A DNA stretch of 64,000 nucleotides from JBBSDP01 sp963754335 (GTDB lineage: Bacteria; Planctomycetota; Phycisphaerae; Tepidisphaerales; Tepidisphaeraceae): positions 1,178,001-1,242,000 of the forward strand of contig CAVWFQ010000010.1 in the NCBI GenBank assembly GCA_963754335.1. The letters run 5' to 3'. Both the position numbers and the translations under genes were made by a program. The number at the start of each line of letters is the position of its first letter. Position 1 is the first letter of the stretch. Shown here one piece after another: positions 8,563 to 18,109 of the stretch. The notes beneath the pieces were generated by a model. The model ran no database searches and had not been told where the DNA came from. It saw nothing but the letters and a program-made list of their open reading frames with translations.

Positions 8563-8878
8563 CATGACAGAATCGGCGGTCCAAAAATTCTCCCCCTCGA
8601 CTGGTGCCTGGAAAGGAGCCGCGGACGAAGTAAGCGGGAAAGCCCTCCGAAAACGAGAGAACTTTCCCGCTTACTTTGTGCGCGACTCCTCCGGAGTACT
8701 GGGAGAAAAGCGCCCCTTCTCACTCTCCCAGTCCTCTGGGAGAGGGTTGGGCTGAGGGAGCTTTGACGATTGCTCAGGACGGACCATTCCGTATCGCGCG
8801 TTGAAGACCCTCACCCCGCGCCCTCTCCTGGAGTGAGGGGCGAGGGGGGAGACTTTTTGGACCGCCGAATCTGTCACG
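8563..8878. mobile_element. MITE-like palindromic element
   Basis: The ends are imperfect inverted repeats of about 36 bp (8564-8599 and 8841-8877), each containing GGCGGTCCAAAAA and an adjacent C-rich run. Inside is a second inverted pair of 28 bp with three mismatches (8615-8642 and 8662-8689), the core being AAGTAAGCGGGAAAG. Both strands carry short look-alike frames because of the symmetry; there is no transposase. The layout fits a non-autonomous mobile element of about 315 bp. Confidence 0.65.
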
Positions 8879-8895
8879 CACCCCTGAGCGCGGCG

Positions 8896-8914
8896 GGCTC
8901 ACTTTCAGTGAGCC
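8896..8914 (-). terminator. Hairpin just after glgP
   Basis: GGCTCAC, a five-base loop and GTGAGCC form a perfect 7-bp stem 8 bases downstream of the phosphorylase stop. No T-run follows on the minus strand, so it may be a weak terminator or mRNA end stabiliser. Confidence 0.45.
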
Positions 8915-8921
8915 GGTCTAA

Positions 8922-11468
8922 CTACACCCCGTCCACCGGCTTCACCGGCTTCGCATCCCAAATCTCATCGCAATACTGCTGGATCGCCCGATCGCTCGAA
9001 AACTTCCCCATCCCGGCAACGTTTAGAATCGACATGCGCGTCCAATGCGCCGGGTCGGCATAGGCATGGCCGACCTTCTGCTGGCATTCGATGTACGAAG
9101 CGTAATCAGCGAGGACCATGTACCGATCGCCGCCGGCCAGGAGGGAATCGACGATGGGCCGAAAGAGGCCGCGGTCGGCGGGGCTGAACTCGCCGTCCCG
9201 GATGCTGTCCAGCGCGCGGCGCAGTTCGGAATTGGCGTTGTAAAGATCCCAAGGATTGTAGTGCCATTTCTGGGCCGACACTTCGGCGGCGTTCATCCCG
9301 AAGATGAAGATGTTGTCGTCGCCGACCTCTTCGCGGATTTCGATGTTTGCGCCGTCCATGGTGCCGATGGTGAGCGCGCCGTTGAGGGCGAGCTTCATGT
9401 TGCTCGTACCGGAGGCTTCGGTGCCCGCGGTGGAGATCTGCTCGGAAAGATCGGCGGCGGGAAAGATGCGCTCGGCGAGGGAAACGCGGTAATCGGCCAG
9501 GAACGCGACTTTCAGCCGATCGCCCACGGCTGGATCATTGTTGACGATCTCGCCGACTGCGTTGATGAGCCGGATGATGTGCTTGGCCATGAAATATCCC
9601 GGCGCGGACTTCCCGCCGAAAATCACCGTACGCGGGGTGATCGAATTTTTCCCCTCGCGAATCCGGTGATAGGTCGTGATCACGTTGAGCACGTTCAGGA
9701 TCTGGCGCTTGTATTCATGGATGCGCTTGACCTGGCAATCGAAAATCGAGTTGGGATCTATTTTGATCGGAGTGCCGCGCTTCTTGAACTGCTGCTCGAT
9801 AATTTCCGCCAGGCGTTTTTTGCCGGCGAGTTTGCATTCACGCCACTTGCCCTGCAATGACGAATCGCCCGCGAGCGGCGCGAGCTTCTTGAGCTGGTAG
9901 AGATCGGTGATCCATTTATCCCCGATGGCATCGGTGATGAGCTGGGCAAGAGGCGGATTGCACTTGAGCAGCCAGCGGCGCTGGGTTACCCCGTTGGTCT
10001 TGTTGTTGAATTTGGCCGGCCACAACTCCGCGAAATCCCGGAACAATTCGTTCTTGAGAATTTCGGTGTGAAGGGCCGCAACTCCATTGACGCTGTGGCT
10101 GCCGACGATGGCCAAGGTCGCCATGCGAACTCGCTTTTCCCCTCCTTCTTCGATGATCGACATTCGGCGGGCGCGGTCGTCATCATGCCCCCACTTCTCG
10201 CGAACGCGCGCCAGGAATCGGGCGTTGATTTCATACACGATCTGCAAATGACGCGGCAGCACCCACCCGAACAGCCCGACCGGCCATCGCTCCAGCGCCT
10301 CGGGCAGCACGGTGTGATTGGTGTACCCGAATGTTTTCGTGGTGATTTCCCACGCTTCGTCCCAGCCGAGCCCTTCGATGTCGATCAGCAGCCGCATCAG
10401 CTCGGGTATCGCCAGGGCCGGGTGCGTGTCATTGAGCTGGATCGCGGTCTTTTCGGCGAAGCGATCGAATGTCTTGAGCCCCTTGCTCTGGTCAAACATT
10501 CGATACCGCTTTTTGTATCGCCGGATGATGTCCTGGAGGGTGGCGGCGACGAAGAAATATTCCTGCTTGAGCCGAAGCTCCTTTCCCTCGAAGGCGTTGT
10601 CGTTGGGATAGAGAACCTTCGAGATATTTTCAGACAGGTCCTTGCGATGCACCGCGCCGACGTAGTCGCCGGAATCGAAGTTGCGGAAATCGAATTCATC
10701 GGTTGCTCGGGCGCTCCAAAGCCTCAGCGTATTGACGGTGCCATTGCGATATCCGGGTATCGGCGTGTCATACGGGACGGCAAAGACATCTTCCGTGTCC
10801 ACCCATTCGGAGACGAGACGGCCTTTGTCATCAACGAACTGGTGAACGCGGCCGTGATATCGGACGCGCATCCGATCGAGCGGCCGGGCGACCTCCCAGG
10901 GGTTCCCATACCGCAGCCAGGCGTCGGGCACTTCGACCTGCGCACCGTTGACGATGCGCTGATGGAAAATTCCGTAGTCGTAGCGAATGCCATAGCCGTA
11001 GGCCGGAATCTGAAGCGTCGCCATCGAATCGAGGTAACAGGCTGCCAATCTTCCGAGCCCGCCGTTGCCCAGGCCTGCGTCCCATTCCGCGTCGCGCAGT
11101 TCCTCCAGTTCGTAGCCCAGGTCGCGTGAGGCCTTGGAACTCTGCTCGAGCAGGCCGAGGTTAATCATCGCGTTGCCCAGGGTGCGGCCCATCAAAAACT
11201 CAAGCGACATGTAATAGACGCGCTTGGCGTCGGCGGCGTAATAGGCCTCCTGCGTGCGAATCCATCGTTCAAGCAATCGATCGCGCATGGAGAGCGCAAG
11301 GCTCTGGTACGGCTCCCACTCGCTGTCCACATGCCCGGGCAATTCGGCGAGCGTGTATTCCAGGTGATCCACCATGTCGCTCCGCACCGCTTCGCTGTCT
11401 GAGCCGAGGAGCGGGGGAAGCTTCGACGCGGTTTTTGCTTTCTCAGGCGTGCTGACAGAACGATTCAT
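8922..11468 (-). CDS. glgP: Glycogen/maltodextrin phosphorylase
   Basis: The 848-residue product is full length for family GT35. It has the N-terminal YYMSLEFLMGR segment, the DTHPALAIPELMR block, and the pyridoxal phosphate site GTSNMKLALNGALTIGT, whose Lys forms the Schiff base. The enzyme releases glucose-1-phosphate from alpha-1,4-glucan. It is an isolated gene, divergent from the KaiC-like operon, with about 225 bp between. A glycogen-debranching-type enzyme at 37.6 kb would complement it. Confidence 0.95.
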   Translation of the reverse strand: MNRSVSTPEKAKTASKLPPLLGSDSEAVRSDMVDHLEYTLAELPGHVDSEWEPYQSLALSMRDRLLERWIRTQEAYYAADAKRVYYMSLEFLMGRTLGNAMINLGLLEQSSKASRDLGYELEELRDAEWDAGLGNGGLGRLAACYLDSMATLQIPAYGYGIRYDYGIFHQRIVNGAQVEVPDAWLRYGNPWEVARPLDRMRVRYHGRVHQFVDDKGRLVSEWVDTEDVFAVPYDTPIPGYRNGTVNTLRLWSARATDEFDFRNFDSGDYVGAVHRKDLSENISKVLYPNDNAFEGKELRLKQEYFFVAATLQDIIRRYKKRYRMFDQSKGLKTFDRFAEKTAIQLNDTHPALAIPELMRLLIDIEGLGWDEAWEITTKTFGYTNHTVLPEALERWPVGLFGWVLPRHLQIVYEINARFLARVREKWGHDDDRARRMSIIEEGGEKRVRMATLAIVGSHSVNGVAALHTEILKNELFRDFAELWPAKFNNKTNGVTQRRWLLKCNPPLAQLITDAIGDKWITDLYQLKKLAPLAGDSSLQGKWRECKLAGKKRLAEIIEQQFKKRGTPIKIDPNSIFDCQVKRIHEYKRQILNVLNVITTYHRIREGKNSITPRTVIFGGKSAPGYFMAKHIIRLINAVGEIVNNDPAVGDRLKVAFLADYRVSLAERIFPAADLSEQISTAGTEASGTSNMKLALNGALTIGTMDGANIEIREEVGDDNIFIFGMNAAEVSAQKWHYNPWDLYNANSELRRALDSIRDGEFSPADRGLFRPIVDSLLAGGDRYMVLADYASYIECQQKVGHAYADPAHWTRMSILNVAGMGKFSSDRAIQQYCDEIWDAKPVKPVDGV

Positions 11469-11693
11469 GATGACTCCTGGCGTTTAACCGATTGGATCGC
11501 TGGCGGTCCAAAACGCTATTACCAGATTGTTAGCCCCGGATGAAGGGGCGAGCCCAAGAGCGGTGCCACGATTCGACGTTCTGCTATACCGCATTGACCC
11601 GTATACTTCCCGGACCGTAATCGGAGGGCGACGTTTCGCGTCGAATCGCGAGTCGACCTGGGAACGAAATGAGGGTCATCACGTAATTCGCGA

Positions 11694-13214
11694 ATGAAAA
11701 CACCAGATCTCGATGCTGAAATCGTGCGGTCTCGAACCGGCATGCCGGGGTTGGACGACATCCTGCATGGCGGACTCATTCAACACCGCCTTTACCTGAT
11801 CGGCGGCGCCCCCGGCTCGGGGAAAACGACACTTGCGCTGCAATACCTCATGGAAGGCGCAAGGTCCGGCGAAAAATGTCTCTACATCACGCTTTCGGAG
11901 ACCAAAGAAGAGCTAACCGCGGGCGCCCGGTCGCACGGATGGTCGCTGGATGGAATCGAAATTGTCGAATTGATCGCCGAGGCCAGCGAGCTTTCCGGCG
12001 ACGCACAGGTCACCATGTACCACCCTTCCGAGGTGGAACTGACCGAAACGACAAATCGGGTGCTCGAAGCCGTCGAACGAATCAAACCGGACCGCGTCGT
12101 TTTTGATTCCCTTTCGGAAATGCGACTGCTGGCTCAGAACTCACTGCGATATCGACGGCAAATCCTTGCCTTGAAACAATTCTTCATCGGCAAGAAATGC
12201 ACCATGTTGCTCCTGGACGACCAGACCGCCGAAGGGGCCGACCTGCAACTGCAAAGCATCGCCCACGGCGTCATTTCGCTGGAACAGCTCGCGCCCGTCT
12301 ACGGCGCAGCGCGGCGGCGTCTTCGCGTCGTCAAACTTCGGGGAAGCGACTATCGCGCCGGGTTCCATGATTTCGCTATAGAACGCGGTGGCCTGGCGAT
12401 ATTTCCACGCCTCATTGCCGCCGAACACAGCGAACCGTTTAAACGGGAACGAATCAGCAGCGGCGTAACGGCGCTGGATCAGCTTCTTGGCGGGGGTCCC
12501 GATCGGGGAACGAGCACGCTGCTCATGGGGCCGGCCGGATGCGGCAAATCGACGATCGCCGTTCAATACGCCACCGCCGCGGCAGAACGGGGTGATCATG
12601 CGGTCATTTTTGCCTTCGACGAAAGCATTGAGACGCTGCTCACGCGAACCGAGCTGCTGGGCATTCCCTTTCGGCGAGGTCGGGATGCGGGCCAGGTCAG
12701 GGTGGACCAGATCGATCCGGCGGAATTGTCGCCGGGCGAGTTCGCTCATCGTGTGCGACTGGCCGTCGAAAAAGACAACGCGCGGGTCATCGTGATCGAC
12801 AGTCTCAACGGCTATATGAACGCAATGCCGGAGGAGCGATTTCTCACCGCCCAGCTTCATGAACTGCTCACCTATCTCGGCCGGCAGGGAGTTACGACGC
12901 TGATGGTCGTCGCACAGCAGGGGCTGATCGGCGCCCACATGCAAAGTCCGATCGACACGAGCTATCTGGCCGATTCCGTGGTCCTGCTGCGCTATTTCGA
13001 AAATGCCGGAATGGTGAAGAAGGCAATTTCCGTCCTGAAAAAGCGAAGCGGCCGCCACGAGGAAAGCATCCGCGAGCTGTACTTCGATGAAAAGGGAATT
13101 CACCTCAGCGAACCCCTCGTGCGTTTTCGGGGGATCCTGAGCGGTGTGCCGGTCGAAACCGTCATCGAGACTTCGAAACCTTCGAAATTATCAAATCCAA
13201 AAGAATCCACCTGA
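11694..13214 (+). CDS. KaiC-like two-domain RecA-type ATPase
   Basis: The 506-residue product repeats the KaiC fold. Domain 1 has Walker A GAPGSGKT at about residues 38-45 and ends near residue 245; domain 2 has GPAGCGKS at about 278-285 and a Walker B-like VIVIDSLNG near 367. A carboxylate pair (ETKEE) lies after the first P-loop, as in KaiC. Without kaiA/kaiB nearby this is one of the dispersed KaiC-like ATPases found next to sensor kinases, not evidence of a clock. Its stop is one base before the kinase start, so the two are co-translated. Confidence 0.88.
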   Translation: MKTPDLDAEIVRSRTGMPGLDDILHGGLIQHRLYLIGGAPGSGKTTLALQYLMEGARSGEKCLYITLSETKEELTAGARSHGWSLDGIEIVELIAEASELSGDAQVTMYHPSEVELTETTNRVLEAVERIKPDRVVFDSLSEMRLLAQNSLRYRRQILALKQFFIGKKCTMLLLDDQTAEGADLQLQSIAHGVISLEQLAPVYGAARRRLRVVKLRGSDYRAGFHDFAIERGGLAIFPRLIAAEHSEPFKRERISSGVTALDQLLGGGPDRGTSTLLMGPAGCGKSTIAVQYATAAAERGDHAVIFAFDESIETLLTRTELLGIPFRRGRDAGQVRVDQIDPAELSPGEFAHRVRLAVEKDNARVIVIDSLNGYMNAMPEERFLTAQLHELLTYLGRQGVTTLMVVAQQGLIGAHMQSPIDTSYLADSVVLLRYFENAGMVKKAISVLKKRSGRHEESIRELYFDEKGIHLSEPLVRFRGILSGVPVETVIETSKPSKLSNPKEST

Positions 13215-13215
13215 A

Positions 13216-14871
13216 ATGGCGAACGAGGCCGAATTGGAGAAACGCGTCCTTCTATTTGTTCCCACGCCCAGGGACGCGGAACTGACCCATTCGCTGCTCA
13301 TCCGCGCCGGCCTCGATTGCGCCATTTGCATCAACATTGAACATCTCAGCTTGCAGATTGATGCCGGCGCCGGGGCAATTGTTCTCACTGAAGAGGCAAT
13401 CGCGGACGATCGGATCGAATTGCTGCTTGCCGCACTGGATCGGCAGCCGGCCTGGTCGGATGTGCCGGTCGTGATGCTGATGCGCGGCGGGGTTCAATCG
13501 CCGGTCGCTGCCCGCGTGCTGGCGGCCCTTGGAAATGTGATGCTCCTCGAGCGGCCGGCGCCGATGCGCTCGGTTCTGAGTGCCGTGCAGGCCGCGGTTC
13601 GCAGCCGGCAGCGGCAGTACCAGATCCGCGACCAGATTGATTTCATCGACCGCACGCGCAGGGAACTGGCCGCCAGCGAACAACGCGAGCACGCCGCCCG
13701 AGTCGAAGCCGAGCGGATCAGCGGAATGAAGGACGAATTTCTTGCCACGCTCTCGCACGAGCTTCGTACGCCGCTGAATGCCATCTTCGGCTGGACCCAG
13801 CTCATCAAACGGGCGCGCAATGATCCGGAAACGCTCGATCAGGGAATCGAAATTATCGACCGCAACGTTCGCGTACAGACGCAGTTGATCGAGGATCTGC
13901 TGGATATGAGCCGGATCATCTCGGGCAAAGTGCGGCTCGAAGTCGGACCGATCGATCTTCCCGCGGTGATCCGGAGCTCTTTAGACGGCGTTCGGCCCGC
14001 CGCCGATGCTAAGCAGATTCGACTCGAGACCGATCTCGATCACCGCCTCGAATCTTTCACCGGCGACTCGAGCCGGCTCCAGCAGATTCTCTGGAATCTG
14101 CTGACCAATGCCATCAAGTTTACGCCGGCCGGCGGCATGGTGCGCGTCGCGGCGCGACCGATCGAGGGACGGGTGCAGGTCAGCGTGACCGATACCGGAG
14201 AGGGAATTCCGGCGGGATTTTTACCGCACCTGTTCGAGCGATTCAGTCAGGCCGACGGCTCTGCCAAACGAAAGCACGGCGGACTGGGGCTGGGGCTCTC
14301 GATCGTAAAAAACCTGGTTGAAATGCATGGGGGAACGATATGGGCCACGAGCGACGGGGAAGGCAAAGGCGCGACTTTCATCGTTGAAATCCCGGTGCAA
14401 ATCCAACGGACCGACGAGCCTGACGGACATGCGCGGGCGGCGCCGCGGAACATTCCGATGGATCATCATCACACCACTCGGCTTCGCGGTGTGAAGGTCC
14501 TGGTCGTGGATGACGAACTGGACGCGCGCGAGCTTCTCCGCCGCCTCCTCATCGACAGCGAGGCAGAACCGAAACTTGCGGCGTCGGCGGCTGAGGCCAA
14601 ATCGATCCTGAACTCGTTCAAGCCGGACGTCATTCTCAGCGACATCGCCATGCCGCAACAGGACGGATATGAATTCATTCGGGAAATGCGCCGCCAGGGC
14701 GTCACCACTCCGGCGGTGGCCCTGACGGCTTTCGCCCGAGCCGAGGATCGCCAGCGATCAATCCAGGCGGGATACCAGACCCATCTTCCCAAGCCGATCG
14801 AAGCCGGTGAGTTGCTTGCCGTCGTCGCAAGCCTCTGCGGCCGGTCCGACCAAAAGCCACGCGAAGATTAA
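13216..14871 (+). CDS. Hybrid sensor histidine kinase/response regulator
   Basis: The 551-residue soluble product has an N-terminal receiver-like domain (about 1-130), a short coiled linker, a HisKA dimerisation domain with FLATLSHELRTPLN (His near 181), a HATPase domain with the N-box NLLTNAIKF and G-box GLGLGLSIV, and a C-terminal receiver (VLVVDDE near 428, phospho-acceptor Asp near 476 in ILSDIAMP). There are no membrane segments, so it senses a cytoplasmic cue, perhaps through the KaiC-like protein encoded one base upstream. There is no output domain; a separate partner is expected. Confidence 0.9.
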   Translation: MANEAELEKRVLLFVPTPRDAELTHSLLIRAGLDCAICINIEHLSLQIDAGAGAIVLTEEAIADDRIELLLAALDRQPAWSDVPVVMLMRGGVQSPVAARVLAALGNVMLLERPAPMRSVLSAVQAAVRSRQRQYQIRDQIDFIDRTRRELAASEQREHAARVEAERISGMKDEFLATLSHELRTPLNAIFGWTQLIKRARNDPETLDQGIEIIDRNVRVQTQLIEDLLDMSRIISGKVRLEVGPIDLPAVIRSSLDGVRPAADAKQIRLETDLDHRLESFTGDSSRLQQILWNLLTNAIKFTPAGGMVRVAARPIEGRVQVSVTDTGEGIPAGFLPHLFERFSQADGSAKRKHGGLGLGLSIVKNLVEMHGGTIWATSDGEGKGATFIVEIPVQIQRTDEPDGHARAAPRNIPMDHHHTTRLRGVKVLVVDDELDARELLRRLLIDSEAEPKLAASAAEAKSILNSFKPDVILSDIAMPQQDGYEFIREMRRQGVTTPAVALTAFARAEDRQRSIQAGYQTHLPKPIEAGELLAVVASLCGRSDQKPRED

Positions 14872-14995
14872 CTGAACTTCATGTGCGGCCGGCGTCATTC
14901 TTTTGCTCGCCGATGCCGCATCGTATGATCGCTCCGAGCCGGCATCGCATTTCGGTGCCAAACACAGGAATCATATCGCCGGGTCAGGAGGTCTG

Positions 14996-15493
14996 ATGAG
15001 CGGCCGTCATGAAAAAAACGTCAACGACACCCTTGTGAACCACAAGATGCTCTGCAAATCCGTGGACGAGATTCTCACGCGCGTTCACCTCGACCGCGAT
15101 CACGACATTCCGTATCTGGCCGGATACAACGTGGACCGGTCGAAGATTTTTATCGATCGCCATCTCGGGAAAGTGTTTGTCGATCACCTGGGACATCACC
15201 ACGAGGTCGACAAATTCCTGATCCTCCACGAGGCGACCGAAAAAGCGATGATCGATTGCTGGTCGTTGCACTACCAGCACGCACATCAGATCGCATTGCG
15301 AGCCGAAGAGGCGGCCGTGCGCGCCGCCGGCATCGAATGGCGCGACTACGACCGTTTCATGCAGCAGTGGATCAAGCGCGCGGATTCCGGCAAGGTAACG
15401 AAAGTCCCCCGCGATTTGGATTTGACTCCATATCTCGATGAAAATGACAACGAGCTGATCAAGGTCATGCAGCGGGCGATGGTGAGTTCGTAG
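14996..15493 (+). CDS. Conserved hypothetical protein with HEATEK motif
   Basis: The product has 165 residues. The ATG follows a strong AGGAGG at ideal spacing. Notable features are a His-rich run (DHLGHHHEVDKF) followed by LILHEATEKAMID, which places several His and Glu residues as in a metal site, although it is not a canonical HExxH. There is no signal peptide or membrane helix. Function unknown. Confidence 0.75.
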   Translation: MSGRHEKNVNDTLVNHKMLCKSVDEILTRVHLDRDHDIPYLAGYNVDRSKIFIDRHLGKVFVDHLGHHHEVDKFLILHEATEKAMIDCWSLHYQHAHQIALRAEEAAVRAAGIEWRDYDRFMQQWIKRADSGKVTKVPRDLDLTPYLDENDNELIKVMQRAMVSS

Positions 15494-15545
15494 GGTGGGC
15501 TCGGCCCACCACGAGGACCAGGACGGTGGGCCGAGCCCACCCTAC
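15490..15545. repeat. Palindromic repeat, GGTGGGC family, copy 1
   Basis: GTAGGGTGGGCTCGGCCCAC and its reverse complement are joined by about 15 bases, forming a long hairpin between two convergent genes. It could act as a bidirectional terminator. A second copy lies at 35996-36052. Confidence 0.8.
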
Positions 15546-16633
15546 AAACCGCGCCCGACTCCGAATTGATCCCCAGCGCGAACGACTTTCCCGTCCTTAA
15601 AATCGATTTCCAGAAGTTTCTCGCTCGCCGTTTCCCGGCCCCTTTCATCCTTCAGTCCCGCGACGATTTTGCGTGTGCGCGTGTCGATCACGTCTCCAGT
15701 CGAGGGAAATGCGTATCGGCCGTCGAGGGTGAAAGTAATCCAACCCGGTTCGCCACGAAGTTCGACGCTTGCAAACTGCTCTGGCGGCATCGTCGTATTG
15801 TCAAAAATGTGCATCTGTCGATTGTGGGCGTCCGCCACCCAGACTTCTTTTTCATCCGGCGTGAGGCCGACGCCATGACTCGGACAACCGTGCCTTGCCG
15901 TCGGACCCCTGGCAAAGCCCTGGACTTCAACACGACAGAGCTTTTTTCCGCTGGCGATATCGCCGATCTCGAAACCGAGCAGATCGTTGACGCAGAGGTA
16001 ACAGCGAGTCGAGGCGCCGTTCACGGTGAACGGTCGAATTGCGTTACTGAAGGGGCCAACGGTCCCCACCACGAGGTGGTTCGATGCATCGGCGATGCTC
16101 AGCAGCGGCGAGTGCAGCCCGGCCAGGAAAACGCGCCGGCCATCACGGGCAAAGACTGTGTTGTGCGAGCCGGAGCCGGTGTCGACCCGGGCGATTTCCC
16201 GGCCGTCTGCAGAATCGATCACGTGCCAGTAAGCGCCTTCGAGCGTGGGCTCGTAAATTATTTTCCCATCCGGCGACATGGACATGCGGTCACAGCCATT
16301 GTCATAGGTCTTCTGCCAGATCACCTTCTCGGTTTGCAAATCGATACAGCTCAGGTCGCGCGGCGTGCTCACATAGAGCCGGCCTGTCATGGCGCTGGCA
16401 CAGATTCCTTTGGCGGCTCGGGCATTCGTATCGTCGCCAAGCGCCGGCACGGGGATTCGATGTAGAAACTTGAAATCGTGATCGATGTCGAAGACCGCGA
16501 TCCCCTCTCCGCCGGAATGGGGATCGTCGCGAATGCCGGGCGTCGCTACATAAAGAAGATGCTGCTCGCCGGGCGCGCCAAAACCGACAGCGCACATGAG
16601 CCATGTCGAGGCCAGGAAGAATAGGAATCGCAT
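15542..16633 (-). CDS. Secreted beta-propeller (YVTN/YncE-like) protein
   Basis: The 363-residue product has a signal peptide (MRFLFFLASTWLMCAVGFGA) and repeated propeller blades: LYVATPG, LYVSTPRDLSCIDLQTEKVIW, MSMSPDGKIIYEP, VFARDGRRVFLAG and GVGLTPDEKEVWVADAHN. YVTN-type propellers are exported proteins of largely unknown role. The start at 16633 was chosen for the signal peptide; the open frame further upstream is dispersed repeat DNA. The stop lies within the palindromic repeat on the right. Confidence 0.8.
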   Translation of the reverse strand: MRFLFFLASTWLMCAVGFGAPGEQHLLYVATPGIRDDPHSGGEGIAVFDIDHDFKFLHRIPVPALGDDTNARAAKGICASAMTGRLYVSTPRDLSCIDLQTEKVIWQKTYDNGCDRMSMSPDGKIIYEPTLEGAYWHVIDSADGREIARVDTGSGSHNTVFARDGRRVFLAGLHSPLLSIADASNHLVVGTVGPFSNAIRPFTVNGASTRCYLCVNDLLGFEIGDIASGKKLCRVEVQGFARGPTARHGCPSHGVGLTPDEKEVWVADAHNRQMHIFDNTTMPPEQFASVELRGEPGWITFTLDGRYAFPSTGDVIDTRTRKIVAGLKDERGRETASEKLLEIDFKDGKVVRAGDQFGVGRGL

Positions 16634-16703
16634 GCTTGGAGTACATAAAGTGGCAGTAGACGTTGGTGAGGGTGAGTGGCGGATTCGGCGGCATCGAATT
16701 GAC

Positions 16704-16888
16704 GTGGCACGGCTTTTCAAGCCGTGACCGCGGTACTCCGCGGTGAGCGACGGCCTGCCGCCGATGAAAGCAAGATCGCAGCCTTCTTCCTGCGGTGGTC
16801 CGAAGAACGCTTTGCGCTTGCTTTTTTGGCCGGAGTACCGGCCAACGTGCGGGGGTACCCACACACACGGGTTGAAAACCCGTGCCAC
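16704..16888. repeat. Dispersed repeat, GGCACGGGTT family, copy 1
   Basis: The 185-bp element begins GTGGCACGGCTTTTCAAGCC and ends with the inverted GGGTTGAAAACCCGTGCCAC. Its interior contains short palindromes (GCGGTACTCCGC, CCGGAGTACCGG). An inverted homologous copy lies at 53928-54080 and a hairpin of its ends at 55117-55183. Frames across it (GTGFQPV peptides) are not genes. Nothing else is seen in 16634-17182 apart from a degenerate CGCGTTCTTCGCGCC repeat near 17020. Confidence 0.8.
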
Positions 16889-17182
16889 GAGAAAAGTCGC
16901 CAAATTGCGGAACGATATTGGGGGATTTGAAGCCGTGACGGATCTCGACGAGCTGCACGTCGGCGCGGTTGGCCGATACCATCACCCGGCCGCTTTCCAA
17001 TTTCCTGCATTTCTTCGCGTTCTTCGCGCCTTCGCGGTAACCCGAATTTGATTGGACCGTGCCATGCGAGAGTAAGCGGAGGAGTGACTGTTCCCCCAAG
17101 AGATGCCACCGACGGTACTGGGAGCCTCCAGGGAAAATTCGGCACACCCCAACGCGGCGGCCGGGTCGTTATAGTGGATTTC

Positions 17183-18109
17183 ATGAACCACTCTGCAATC
17201 GGACGGATTATTTTCGGGATGGCGCTCGTCTCGGCGTTCTCGGCGCGCGCCTTTGCCGCGGACGCTCCCCTCACGCTCGACGTCTGGCCCGACAAGGTTC
17301 CCGGCGAAACCGGACAAATCGGCGCCGAGAAATCTGAAACCAAGCCGGTCGGCGGCGGGCGCACCATCACCATCGTCAGCAACGTCACCAAGCCGACGCT
17401 CACGGTCTACCGCCCGGCGAAAGACAAAGACACGGGCGCCGCGATTGTGATTTGTCCGGGCGGCGGATATTCAATCCTGGCGATCGATCTTGAAGGCACC
17501 GAGGTCGCCGATTGGCTCAATTCGATCGGCGTCACCGGCATCGTCCTTAAATACAGGGTTCCCGCTCGATCCGGCTTGCCGCGATGGGAGCCTCCGCTGC
17601 AGGATGCGCAACGGACCCTGAGCCTGGTGCGCAGCAAGGCGGGAGAGTGGGGAATCGATCCGAAGCGAATCGGCCTCCTCGGCTTTTCGGCCGGCGGCAA
17701 TCTGACCGGCGTCGCCTGCACGCATTTCGACAAACGCGCCTACGAACCGATCGACGACGCCGACAAGTTGAGCTGCCGTCCGGATTTTGGCGTGCTGGTT
17801 TATCCGGCGTGGCTCAATGACGACAAGACTGTAACGCTTGCGCCGGAGTTCACAGTGAGCGCTCAGACGCCGCAGATGTTTTTCGCGCATGCCAGTGACG
17901 ATGGCATCAGCTCCGAAAGCAGCATCGCGATGTACCTGGCGCTGAAGCACAATCATATTCCGGCCGAACTTCACCTCTACGCCAGTGGCGGCCATGGATT
18001 CGGTCTGCGCAAGACCGACAAGCCATGCTGCACCTGGCCGCAGCGCTGTGAAGAGTGGATGAGCAGCCAGGGATTGCTGCCTCAATCGGATCACGCCCGA
18101 AAAGAATGA
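17183..18109 (+). CDS. Secreted alpha/beta hydrolase, acetylxylan-esterase-like
   Basis: The 308-residue product has a signal peptide (cleavage after about ARAFA), the oxyanion region VICPGGGYSILA, the nucleophile elbow GFSAGG, an acidic residue in HASDDGISSESS and the catalytic His in GGHGFGL. This is the BD-FAE/Axe-type esterase layout common in secreted polysaccharide-degradation sets. The start at 17183 was chosen for the signal peptide. Its last codons overlap the start of the TPR gene (ATGA). Confidence 0.85.
   Translation: MNHSAIGRIIFGMALVSAFSARAFAADAPLTLDVWPDKVPGETGQIGAEKSETKPVGGGRTITIVSNVTKPTLTVYRPAKDKDTGAAIVICPGGGYSILAIDLEGTEVADWLNSIGVTGIVLKYRVPARSGLPRWEPPLQDAQRTLSLVRSKAGEWGIDPKRIGLLGFSAGGNLTGVACTHFDKRAYEPIDDADKLSCRPDFGVLVYPAWLNDDKTVTLAPEFTVSAQTPQMFFAHASDDGISSESSIAMYLALKHNHIPAELHLYASGGHGFGLRKTDKPCCTWPQRCEEWMSSQGLLPQSDHARKE

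Noticed and set aside
10068..11129. 353-codon plus-strand frame
   Set aside because: Antisense shadow of glgP with no recognisable motifs.
11590..11625. Possible promoter TTGACC upstream of the KaiC-like gene
   Set aside because: No convincing -10 box at proper spacing.
16302..17403. Minus-strand frames encoding GTGFQPV-type peptides
   Set aside because: They are produced by a dispersed repeat (16704-16888) also found at 53928; not conserved coding sequence.
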